Source: Planctomycetota bacterium (GTDB lineage Bacteria; Planctomycetota; UBA1135; GCA-002686595). Taken from it: DNA of 32,594 nt. Both the position numbers and the translations under genes were made by a program. The notes under the pieces were generated by a model. The model worked only from the letters and a program-made list of their open reading frames with translations. It was not told the DNA's origin and did no database searches. The stretch spans positions 1 through 32,594 of the forward strand of contig JAKVCE010000003.1 of the NCBI GenBank assembly GCA_022447405.1, read 5' to 3'. Below, one piece after another: positions 1-8,057 of this stretch. Within the stretch, counting starts at the first letter, position 1; each line of letters opens with the position of its first letter.

Positions 1-1
1 C

Positions 2-640
2 GACCTCGTCATCGTCGGCAAGTCGGTGGGTGCGGTCCTCTTGCGGAACTTCCAGTACGTCGGGCTCAACTTCGGACCCTTCATCCCCCTCGCGATCCCC
101 TTCGTCTTCGTCGTCGCTCAGACGGTCGTCCGCTACGGCTTCGACCCGCTGCCGGTCGTCGCGGAGGAGGGCCTCGCGGGCGCGGGGAACGAGCTGCGAG
201 TCGAGTTCAAGTCGGACAAGCGGGCGGAGTGTGCCGGGCTTGAGGTCGTCTTGCCCGACGGCCTCGAGGCGACCTCCCCGCTCGTGCGCGTCCCCTCCCA
301 AGGCCTCGCCTTCCAAGAGTTCGTCGCCCGCGCGCCGGGCTCTTATGAGATCGAGCTGCGCTTCCCAGACGGCCGCGTAGAGACCAAGTCTGTCGTCGCT
401 GGAGACGAGCCTGACCGCGTCATGCAGCCAGAGCGCGTGGCCGGCTTATTCAGCGCCATGCTCTGGCCCGCCGAGCCCCGCTTCGACGCGGGCTCTCCCC
501 TGGAGCGCGTCGCGTTCATCTATCCGGAGAGCGACTTGGGCTGGCTCCCTGGAGGCCCCATGGGGGTGCTCCTGGTCTTTGTGATCGCCTCGATGCTCTT
601 TGGCTTCCTCGCCTTGAAGCCGCTCGGCGTGAAGATCTAG
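2..640 (+). CDS. C-terminal part of a membrane protein (5' end outside window)
   Basis: The reading frame is open from base 2 to the TAG at 638-640, so the true start lies upstream; the GTG at 26 is only an internal codon. The visible piece (about 212 residues) has a hydrophobic segment near its start (FIPLAIPFVFVVAQTVV), a soluble region of about 120 residues that looks like a beta-rich extracytoplasmic domain, and a second hydrophobic segment at the end (GVLLVFVIASMLFGFLAL), followed by a short tail, PLGVKI. A two-helix protein with a large loop is therefore likely. The arrangement faintly recalls DUF106/EMC3-like membrane proteins, but that is a guess and I assign no function. It ends 10 bases before the alarmone hydrolase gene and is probably co-transcribed with it. 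Confidence 0.75.
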   Translation, partial: DLVIVGKSVGAVLLRNFQYVGLNFGPFIPLAIPFVFVVAQTVVRYGFDPLPVVAEEGLAGAGNELRVEFKSDKRAECAGLEVVLPDGLEATSPLVRVPSQGLAFQEFVARAPGSYEIELRFPDGRVETKSVVAGDEPDRVMQPERVAGLFSAMLWPAEPRFDAGSPLERVAFIYPESDLGWLPGGPMGVLLVFVIASMLFGFLALKPLGVKI

Positions 641-650
641 GCTCCTCTCC

Positions 651-1199
651 ATGTTCGACCCTGGGATCGAGCGAGCCATCAGGACAGCGACCGTCGCCCA
701 CGCGGGGCAGACCCGCAAGGGCTCCGACCTGCCCTACATCACGCACCCTGTGCACGTCGCCCTGATCCTGGTCCGCGTCGGCGCCTCGAGCGCGACCGTA
801 CAAGCCGGGATCCTTCATGACGTCGTCGAGGACTGTGATGACTGGACCCTTGAGCGCGTCGAGTCCGAGTTCGGTGGAGAGGTCTCTGCGGTCGTCGCAG
901 AGCTGACAGAGGACAAGTCGAAGACTTGGGAAGAGCGCAAGCTCGCGGCGGTGGAGAAGGCCACGACCATGAGCGCCGAGGGGGCGCTCGTGAAGGCGGC
1001 TGACCAGCTGCACAACCTCAAGGCCCTTGAAGAGTCGCTCGGGCTAGCCACGGACTCCGACGAGATCTGGGCTCGGTTCAACGGGGGGCGCGACGCCACG
1101 ATCGAGATGGCGACGCGGCTCCTAGAGGCCCTCACTGGGAGGGTCGACCCCAAAATCACAGAGGCTTCTCGCCAGGCCTTGGCCGCGATCCGCGGCTGA
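651..1199 (+). CDS. Small alarmone hydrolase, MESH1/SpoT-type HD domain protein
   Basis: This 182-residue protein is a single HD phosphohydrolase domain of the RelA/SpoT type, with no synthetase, TGS or ACT domain; that is the size and layout of MESH1-like small alarmone hydrolases. Visible motifs are H17 in the AHAGQTRKG segment, H32 in PYITHP, the HD pair H56-D57 followed by E60-D61 (HDVVED), and D118 with N122 in KAADQLHNL. These are the residues that bind Mn2+ and the pyrophosphate in the family. The expected reaction is removal of the 3'-pyrophosphate from (p)ppGpp in the cytoplasm. The ATG at 651 lies 10 bases after the preceding stop without an obvious Shine-Dalgarno. NADPH phosphatase activity, known for MESH1, is an alternative. 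Family call is strong; the exact substrate is inferred. Confidence 0.88.
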   Translation: MFDPGIERAIRTATVAHAGQTRKGSDLPYITHPVHVALILVRVGASSATVQAGILHDVVEDCDDWTLERVESEFGGEVSAVVAELTEDKSKTWEERKLAAVEKATTMSAEGALVKAADQLHNLKALEESLGLATDSDEIWARFNGGRDATIEMATRLLEALTGRVDPKITEASRQALAAIRG

Positions 1200-1250
1200 G
1201 ATCGCATCTCCCCGTTGCCGCATTTGGACGTCACGGATAGAAAGGGGGCG

Positions 1251-2957
1251 ATGAGACGTCTCTTCGCAGGCCCTGCGCTCCTCTTGGCGCTCTCCGCTCT
1301 CGCCCCTGTGGCTCCGGCTCAAGGGGGCTACGTGACGAAGAAGCACCCCTCAAGAGGGATCGACTTCCGCCAGCCGAAGCGCTGGGACAAGCTCCCGGTG
1401 CAGCCCACCGAGGAGTGGGTGCGCTTCCAGCTCTTGGAGCCTGTCCCTGAGAAGGAGCGTGACCGACGCCGCCTGCAGCCGAAGATCGAGATCATCGACA
1501 TCCCCTACGTCTCGGACCCCGCGCCTGTCACGGGCGCGCCCGAGGAGCCCAGCGATGAGCCCAAAGAGCCGGCCCCGGCCCCGGCCCCGGAGCCGGAGGA
1601 TGAGGAGGGTGAGTCCGAGGACACGGATGAAGAGGAGGAGGCCGAGGAGGAGAAGCCGCCGCCGCCTCCGATCAACAGCTGGGAGCGCTACCTAGAGCGC
1701 AAGATGAAGGGCTGGAAGGCGGAGCTCGTGGATGAGCTCAGGCCCCGTGGAACCCGAGACGAGGTCTGGACGCGCGAGGTCTACCACCTGTCGCGGGGGA
1801 GCCGCGGCGGGGGTGACGAGGGCGGCAGGCGCCGCGGTCGGAGCGAGCGGAGCACCCGCCGAGCCGGGTACGCATACGTCTGGAACATGCCTCGCAAGCG
1901 CACCGTCGTGGTCTTCGGGCAGTGCGCTGTCGACGACCTCGACGAGCTGGAGCCCATCTTCGAAGAGGTCGGCACCGAGCTGCGCCTCTATGAGCCGGAT
2001 CTCCGGGAGGACGAGCGCTGGCGCAAGCGCTACGCGCAGAAGGGCTACCGCGCCATCGACTACCGCACGCCCGTGCGCATCGAGGCGATGGAGGACGGCT
2101 GGAAGGTCGAGGACACCGAGAACTACATCGTGGTCTACAACACCTCCGATCAGCCGCTCGTGCGTCGCATCGTCAAGGACCTCGAGGACATCCGTGAGAA
2201 GTATGTCGAGCTTTTCCCGCCGAGCGGTCCGATCGAGGCGGTCTCCACCGTGCGCGTCTGCAGTGGCATGGAGGAGTACTACTCCTACGGCGGGCCGCGG
2301 GGCTCTGCTGGCTACTGGTACGACGTGACGGAGGAGCTCGTCCTCCCTGATGCCACCGTGAGGGAGAAGGGTGAGAAGACGGACAAGTCGAACACCTTCA
2401 TCATCCTCTACCACGAGGCCTTCCACCAATACATCCACTACTCCGCGGGCAAGCTCGCGCCGCACTCCTGGTTCAACGAGGGCTATGGGGACTACTTCTC
2501 CGGCGCGGACATCTCGGGCGGCAAGGTCAAGAAGATCGGACCCAACCCGTGGCGCGTCGCGACGATCAAGAAGGCCGTGGAGGATCGCAAGCACGTGCCG
2601 CTCGCGGAGCTCATCCGCTACGAGCAGCGCGACTACTATCGAAACGCGGGCCTCTGCTACGCCGAGGGCTGGTCCCTTATCTACTTCCTCAACACGAGCA
2701 AAGAGGCGCTGCGCCACGAGGTCTGGTCACAGATCCTCACCGTCTACTTTGAGACCCTGAAGGCGTCGTGGGCAGAGCAGCTCGCGCGGCTAGAGGAGGA
2801 GGGCAAGGAGGAGGACGCGACGGCGAAGCTCGCGGCTCAGAAGGAGGCGCGTGAGGCGGCCGTCGACGCGGCCTTCGACGGCGTCGACATCTGGGAGCTC
2901 CAGAAGGCCTGGATGGAGTTCGTCGCCCAGATCCCGGACCCGAAGGGGCGCCGCTAG
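1251..2957 (+). CDS. Exported gluzincin-like protein (DUF1570/peptidase MA-like)
   Basis: I place the start at the ATG at 1251 because it is preceded by a purine-rich AAAGGGGGCG and begins a clear signal peptide (MRRLFAGPALLLALSALAP, with AQG as a likely cleavage region); a TTG at 1215 in the same frame would bury that signal. The 568-residue product has an acidic, Pro-Glu-rich low-complexity linker at about residues 97-140. A central domain carries HEAFHQY (H388, E389, H392), and 18 residues after H392 comes WFNEGYGDYF with E410 as the likely third zinc ligand. That is the gluzincin HExxH...E arrangement, as in the planctomycete DUF1570 family. The C-terminus (about 500-560) is charged and helical. 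Role: probably an extracytoplasmic zinc peptidase; substrate unknown. Its TAG stop overlaps the convergent cysQ stop. Confidence 0.8.
   Translation: MRRLFAGPALLLALSALAPVAPAQGGYVTKKHPSRGIDFRQPKRWDKLPVQPTEEWVRFQLLEPVPEKERDRRRLQPKIEIIDIPYVSDPAPVTGAPEEPSDEPKEPAPAPAPEPEDEEGESEDTDEEEEAEEEKPPPPPINSWERYLERKMKGWKAELVDELRPRGTRDEVWTREVYHLSRGSRGGGDEGGRRRGRSERSTRRAGYAYVWNMPRKRTVVVFGQCAVDDLDELEPIFEEVGTELRLYEPDLREDERWRKRYAQKGYRAIDYRTPVRIEAMEDGWKVEDTENYIVVYNTSDQPLVRRIVKDLEDIREKYVELFPPSGPIEAVSTVRVCSGMEEYYSYGGPRGSAGYWYDVTEELVLPDATVREKGEKTDKSNTFIILYHEAFHQYIHYSAGKLAPHSWFNEGYGDYFSGADISGGKVKKIGPNPWRVATIKKAVEDRKHVPLAELIRYEQRDYYRNAGLCYAEGWSLIYFLNTSKEALRHEVWSQILTVYFETLKASWAEQLARLEEEGKEEDATAKLAAQKEAREAAVDAAFDGVDIWELQKAWMEFVAQIPDPKGRR
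2954..2957. other. CTAG shared by two convergent stop codons
   Basis: The palindrome CTAG holds the TAG stop of the plus-strand metallopeptidase gene (2955-2957) and, on the other strand, the TAG stop of cysQ (2956-2954). The two genes therefore overlap by exactly four bases, leaving no room for a terminator between them. Confidence 0.95.
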
Positions 2958-3769
2958 TCTTCTAGCGCGCCGCAGGCCGCGACGGCCTCGAGGACGCGCT
3001 CAGCGACCGCCGGTCGGCAGATGACCAGCTCGTGATTGACCGGGTCAGCCTGGTTGTAGCGGTGCGGCTCGCCGCGGAGCTTGGAGACGTGCCAGCCCGC
3101 CGCTCGCGCGATGGTCTCGGGAGCGCAGGTGTCCCACTCCTTCAGACCCACCTTGTGCACGTAGACGTCGGCGCGTCCGAGCAAGAGGGTGGAGACCTTG
3201 TTCCCGACCGAGCCCTCGCGCACGAGGCTCGCGCCGAGCTCTCCCTGCAGCTTCTCCATCCAGGGCGGGGTGTGGCTCCTGCTGCAGGCCATGCGGATCG
3301 TCTCGGGGGCCTCGGAGTCTCCAGGGATGAGCTCGCCACCGCCCACGAGGCCGCAGCGCTCTTGTCCCTTGAGGCTCACTGCCCACATGGTCTTTCCTTG
3401 CGCGGGGAGGTCCACCGCGCCGAGCGCGCACTCGTTGTTGACGGTCAGCGCGACGTGCACGGCCCAGTCCTCGCGGAGCTGGCTGTACTCCTTCGTCCCG
3501 TCGAGCGGGTCGATGATCCAAGCGCGAGAGATCGAGAGCCGCTCAGGTGAGTCAGCGGTCTCCTCGGAGAGGATGCCGTCCTCCGGGTAGCGTCCCGCGA
3601 TGACACCTTGGAGGTAGCCGTCAGCTGCCTGGTCGCCGACGTCAGCGAGCATCTTGCCCTCCCACCGCTCTGCCTCACGGAGACCTTGCACGCGCCTCCC
3701 AGCGGCCTGAGCGACGGTGATCGCGAACTCGAGCTCGCGCTCGATCTCTTCCGGTGTGATGTCAGTCAT
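2954..3769 (-). CDS. cysQ: 3'(2'),5'-bisphosphate nucleotidase, CysQ family
   Basis: This 271-residue protein belongs to the inositol monophosphatase-like, lithium-sensitive phosphatase superfamily. The metal-site motifs are visible: E69-E70 in ILSEET, the signature DPLDGTKEY at about residues 87-95, and EWDT with D213 near the C-terminal half. The TKEY continuation of the DPLDGT motif is typical of CysQ/HAL2 rather than true inositol monophosphatases. Expected role: dephosphorylation of 3'-phosphoadenosine-5'-phosphate (PAP, perhaps PAPS) to AMP in the cytoplasm, relieving inhibition of sulfotransfer and RNA turnover. It lies 12 bases downstream of a rhodanese gene on the same strand, a plausible sulfur-related operon. 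No clear Shine-Dalgarno precedes the ATG at 3769. An inositol monophosphatase role cannot be fully excluded. Confidence 0.87.
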   Translation of the reverse strand: MTDITPEEIERELEFAITVAQAAGRRVQGLREAERWEGKMLADVGDQAADGYLQGVIAGRYPEDGILSEETADSPERLSISRAWIIDPLDGTKEYSQLREDWAVHVALTVNNECALGAVDLPAQGKTMWAVSLKGQERCGLVGGGELIPGDSEAPETIRMACSRSHTPPWMEKLQGELGASLVREGSVGNKVSTLLLGRADVYVHKVGLKEWDTCAPETIARAAGWHVSKLRGEPHRYNQADPVNHELVICRPAVAERVLEAVAACGALED

Positions 3770-3781
3770 GGGGGAGGCGGT

Positions 3782-4321
3782 TCAGGCGTTGGTTCTGGGG
3801 CCGGACCAAGCGGGGAAGCCGCCGGCGAGGTTGTTGAGGCCGTCATAGCCCTTCGAGGAGAGGTAATCACAGGCGGCGGCAGAGCGCACTCCCGCGGCGC
3901 AGTAAATCACGATGGGCTTCGAGTCTCGCGGGAGCTCGTGCAGCCGCGCCTCGAGCTCGTCGACGGGAATGAGCAGCGCCCCCTCCGCGTATCCCGCGAC
4001 AGTCTCGCGGTGAGTGCGGACGTCCAAGATGTGGGCGTCCGAGTCGGACTGGAGCTTGAGAGCCTCCGCGCCTGAGACGTCTCGCCAGAGGCGACCCTCC
4101 TCGACCTGGTCCGGGTCGAGCTCTTCGCCCTTGGCGATCTTGGCCAGGAGGCGCCGCTGGATCACGAGGGCCTCCTCGACCTCGTTAGAGAGGTTTCGCT
4201 GCTGGCGGGGGAGATCCTGCTCCAGGTCGTCCAGGCGCGAGGCGTGGACAGTGCTCCTGAGCCACCCGATGAGCGCGAGGCCTAGGGCGAGGATGGAGAG
4301 CGCGAGGGCTGCTTGGATCAT
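3782..4321 (-). CDS. Membrane-anchored rhodanese-like sulfurtransferase
   Basis: The product has 179 residues: an N-terminal hydrophobic helix (about 2-21), a charged helical or coiled-coil stretch (about 28-65) and a C-terminal rhodanese domain (about 78-175). The rhodanese signature is clear: ILDVRTHRE, then the active-site loop with C141 in IYCAAGVRS, then LAGGFPAW near the end. The loop size fits a single-domain sulfurtransferase (thiosulfate or persulfide carrier) rather than a Cdc25-type phosphatase. The domain is tethered to the membrane, but its side is uncertain. The ATG at 4321 has an AGGA seven bases upstream. It is the first gene of a two-gene minus-strand unit with cysQ, which suggests sulfur or persulfide handling. 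The donor and acceptor are unknown. Confidence 0.87.
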   Translation of the reverse strand: MIQAALALSILALGLALIGWLRSTVHASRLDDLEQDLPRQQRNLSNEVEEALVIQRRLLAKIAKGEELDPDQVEEGRLWRDVSGAEALKLQSDSDAHILDVRTHRETVAGYAEGALLIPVDELEARLHELPRDSKPIVIYCAAGVRSAAACDYLSSKGYDGLNNLAGGFPAWSGPRTNA

Positions 4322-4631
4322 GGCCGGATCCTAGCAGCCAGCATCGCCCGTGCAGATCCCTCGGACCCGGATCCTGTTCAGAGAGGACTGCTCTTGGGAA
4401 GCCGCGGTGGGGGAGTCAGCAGCTTGTGCCGAAGAACTAAGCGAGGTCTGCTGACGGACCTCGAGACTCCCTGTAAGATATTTGCCCGAAAAGCTGCTTT
4501 GAAAGGATCTATGGCTCTCCCAAGAGTCTCCTGGAAGAGCGGCCTATGAGGGCCCGATCGTCGATGGGGTCCACGCCTTCCAGAGACCGAAACATTGAGC
4601 TGTGGCCCCCGATCTCGGGGCGCGAGCCAAC
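4322..4631. other. Divergent intergenic region between rhodanese gene and korA
   Basis: This stretch of about 310 bases separates divergently read genes and must hold promoters for both. The one structure I can see is an inverted repeat at 4442-4463 (arms CGAGGTC and GACCTCG, 8-base loop) that would lie in the korA leader. A GTG at 4602 is in frame with korA, but the ATG at 4632 gives a more typical N-terminus. No RNA gene or riboswitch was recognised, and no confident -35/-10 pair. Confidence 0.5.
4442..4463 (+). promoter_or_regulatory. Inverted repeat in the korA leader
   Basis: There is a perfect 7-bp stem, CGAGGTC (4442-4448) against GACCTCG (4457-4463), with an 8-base loop, about 170 bases upstream of the korA ATG. 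No U-tract follows, so it does not look like an intrinsic terminator. It could be an operator or an RNA leader hairpin, or chance in G+C-rich DNA. Confidence 0.25.
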
Positions 4632-6493
4632 ATGACCACTACCAAAGAACCGGGCTCAGACCTCCCCCTGCAGCAGCAGGAGTCAGTCGTCATTCGCTTC
4701 GCAGGCGACTCTGGCGACGGCATGCAAATCACCGGCAACCAATACGCGACCACTTCTGCGGTCGTGGGCAACGACCTCGCCACCATGCCGGATTTCCCCG
4801 CGGAGATTCGCGCGCCAGCGGGCACCCGAGCCGGCGTCTCAGGCTTCCAGTTGGCCTTCTCTTCGAAGGACATCTTCACCCCTGGAGACCGCCCGGACGT
4901 CCTCATCGCGATGAACCCCGCGGCCCTTGTGGAGAACATCAAAGACCTGAAGCCCGACGGGATCGTGGTCGTCAACACGGGCAACTTTGGTGACCGAGAC
5001 CTCGAGAAAGCGAAGTGTGAGAGCAACCCGCTCTTAGACGGCACCCTCGACGGCTATCGAGTGATCGAGGTCGATATGAATCAGCGCGTGAAGGAGGCGC
5101 TGACTGAGACCGAGCTCAAGCCGAAGGAGGTTCAGCGCTGCAAGAACTTCTACACCCTCGGCCTCATGTATTGGCTCTTCAGCCGGCCGCTCCAGCCGAC
5201 GGAAGACTGGCTGAAGGAGAAGTTCGCCAAGAAGATGCACCTCGCCGAGGCGAACATCATCGCCATGCGCGCGGGCTTCAACGCCGGCGACATCCAAGAG
5301 CTCTTCCAGGGACGCTACGAGGTCCCGAAGTGCGACGTCCTCACCCCCGGCACCTATCGCAGCGTGATGGGGAACGAAGCGGTTGCGATCGGCCTCGTCG
5401 CCGGCGCGCAGGCCGCTGGCCTTGAGCCCTTCCTTGGCTCCTACCCGATCACGCCGGCCTCGACGATTCTTGAGACCCTGGCTGGCATGAAGAACCACGG
5501 GGTGAAGACCTTCCAGGCCGAAGATGAGATCGCCGCTGTGTGCGCAGCCATCGGCGCAGCCTATACGGGCGGTCTAGGGATCACCTCGACCTCCGGGCCC
5601 GGCGTCGCGCTCAAGGGCGAGGCGCTCGGACTGGCGGTCAGCATCGAGCTGCCGCTCATCGTCGTCAACGTTCAGCGCGGCGGCCCCTCGACCGGCTTGC
5701 CGACGAAGACGGAGCAGGCTGACCTCCTCCAAGCGATCTTCGGTCGCAACGGCGAGGCGCCCATCCCCGTCGTCGCCTGCGCCACCCCCGCAGACGCCTT
5801 CGACTGCGCGATGGAGGCGGTGCGGATCGCGACCCAGTACATGACCCCGGTCTTCCTGATGACCGACGGGTTCATCGCCAACGGCGCCGAGCCCTGGCGT
5901 CTCCCCGAGGTCGAAGACCTGCCCAAGTTCACCAAGGAGTTCCGCACGGACGCCGAGAACTACCAGCCCTACTCGCGCGACGAGAACGGCGCGCGTCCGT
6001 GGGTGAAGCCCGGGACGCCAGGCCTCGAGCACCGCGTGGGCGGGATCGAGAAGGCGCACCTCACGGGCAACATCAGCTACGACCCGGACAACCACGAGTT
6101 CATGACCCACGCTCGCCAGGAGAAGGTCATGGGCATCGCGAACTCGATCCCGACACCTGAGGTGAAGGGGGCGCAGTCCGGCAAGCTCCTCATCCTGGGG
6201 TGGGGCTCAACCTACGGCTCGATCGCGGACGCTGTCGAGCGCACGAACGAGGACGAGGACAAGGTCGGACGCATCCACCTGCGCCACGTCTGGCCGCTGC
6301 CTAACGGGCTCGAGGAGATCTTCTCTCGCTACGAGTCCATCCTCATCCCGGAGATGAACCTCGGCCAGCTCGCCCGCCTCCTGCGCAGCGAGTATCCGAA
6401 GCACGACTTCCTTTCCTACTCCAAGGTCCAAGGTCAACCCTTCAGGGCTTATGAGATCGCTGCTAAGATCCAAGAACTCTTGGAGAACAAGTC

Positions 6494-6497
<4 letters not shown>
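4632..6497 (+). CDS. korA: 2-oxoacid (2-oxoglutarate):ferredoxin oxidoreductase, fused gamma-alpha subunit
   Basis: I chose the ATG at 4632; the frame extends to a GTG at 4602 but family N-termini begin close to here. The 621-residue product starts with the POR gamma domain (VVIRFAGDSGDGM, about residues 15-190). It continues into the alpha subunit, with SYPITPAS (Y271 onward), the EDEIAA segment, GGPSTGLPTKTEQADL (from about 350) and the C-terminal domain near residues 515-620. This gamma-alpha fusion is the arrangement of two-subunit KorAB enzymes. They oxidatively decarboxylate 2-oxoglutarate (or a related 2-oxoacid) to the acyl-CoA while reducing ferredoxin, or run in reverse. It overlaps korB by four bases (ATGA), so translation is coupled. 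Pyruvate or branched-chain oxoacids are alternative substrates; sequence inspection favours the Kor type. Confidence 0.9.
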
Positions 6498-7492
<995 letters not shown>

Positions 7493-7499
7493 CTGATCT

Positions 7500-7535
7500 T
7501 GAGCGCTCGCTCGCCTCGACAGGGGCGGGCGCTCA
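7500..7535. terminator. Hairpin between convergent korB and iscX, possible bidirectional terminator
   Basis: The stem pairs 7500-7512 with 7523-7535: TGAGCGC against GCGCTCA, then two wobble pairs among six further pairs, around a 10-base loop. It fills the 40-base gap between the korB and iscX stop codons, and its right arm contains the iscX TGA. No run of T follows on either strand, so it may act with Rho or as a 3' stabiliser rather than as a classical intrinsic terminator. Confidence 0.5.
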
Positions 7536-7745
7536 GTCCTCGCGCTCTTCGACCCAGGCCATCTGAATGGCCTCGAGGATCCCCTCGTTGGAGTCCATCG
7601 GGTCAGAGCTGAAGCCCTCCAGAGAGACGATCTTCTGGTGGAGGTCTGTGAAGCGCAGGGTCAGCGGATCTAGCTCTGGCTCGGCCTCATAGAGCCGATA
7701 GGCGATCTCGTGCACGTCAGACCAGGTGACCGGGTCAGCGGACAT
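7533..7745 (-). CDS. iscX: IscX (YfhJ) iron-sulfur cluster assembly regulator
   Basis: This 70-residue protein matches the IscX family along its whole length: W8 with D10, EIAYRLYEAEPELDP, the signature LRFTDLH, a segment ending in SDPMDSNE, and ILEAIQMAW followed by an acidic tail. Escherichia coli IscX is similar in size and shares the RFTD(M/L)H and SNE-ILEAI motifs. IscX is a small acidic protein that binds iron and the cysteine desulfurase IscS and tunes cluster assembly. It normally sits at the end of an isc operon; here no other isc gene is near. An AGAGG lies four bases before the ATG at 7745. It follows a small unknown gene by seven bases and sits tail-to-tail with korAB, whose product needs an Fe-S cluster. 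Confidence 0.88.
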   Translation of the reverse strand: MSADPVTWSDVHEIAYRLYEAEPELDPLTLRFTDLHQKIVSLEGFSSDPMDSNEGILEAIQMAWVEERED

Positions 7746-7752
7746 GGGGCCT

Positions 7753-8028
7753 CTAAGTGAGCTTCTCGATGTCCCCGAGGGGGCGCCAGCGGGTGACCTG
7801 GGTGGCGTCTACCTTGAGGTCGCGGTGCTTCACATCGACGCCGTAGGTGGCCGTCTCGCGGATGTAGGCCTCAGGGTCGGCGCCCTCTTCAGGCTCATAG
7901 ACGTCGACGTCGTGCAGGAGAGCTTCGAAGCCGTTCGAGTCGTCGAAGCGGCCGATGTACACGGTCCCTGAGGTCGTCTCGATGACGAGGTTCATCCCGT
8001 GAGGGGCGTCGGAGAGGTTCTGGCTCAT
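7753..8028 (-). CDS. Small hypothetical protein upstream of iscX
   Basis: I do not recognise this 91-residue protein. It is acidic, has no signal peptide, no membrane segment and no cysteine. The segment GMNLVIETTSGTVYIGRFDD reads as alternating beta strands with a tight turn, like the start of a small barrel (SH3- or Sm-like), and is followed by an acidic patch (VYEPEEGADPEAY). The last third repeats a strand-rich pattern ending in TRWRPLGDIEKLT. Its stop lies seven bases before the iscX ATG on the same strand, so the two are probably translated from one transcript. It begins 29 bases after the DUF5916-type gene. Codon use matches its neighbours, which supports a real gene. A role in Fe-S assembly is only suggested by position. 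Confidence 0.7.
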   Translation of the reverse strand: MSQNLSDAPHGMNLVIETTSGTVYIGRFDDSNGFEALLHDVDVYEPEEGADPEAYIRETATYGVDVKHRDLKVDATQVTRWRPLGDIEKLT

Positions 8029-8057
8029 GGCTAGGAGGGGGGTTGGTTCGGGGGTGA

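Noticed and set aside
1568..1595. GCCCCG-type short tandem repeat
   Set aside because: It encodes a Pro-Ala/Pro-Glu low-complexity linker inside the peptidase gene; it is not a CRISPR, satellite or regulatory repeat.
1692..2717. Long minus-strand open frame (341 codons) in the metallopeptidase gene
   Set aside because: It is antisense to a frame with signal peptide and HExxH motif and shows no domain of its own.
4313..4549. Small plus-strand frame (78 codons) between the rhodanese gene and korA
   Set aside because: No ribosome-binding site, no recognisable product and composition unlike coding DNA of the window.
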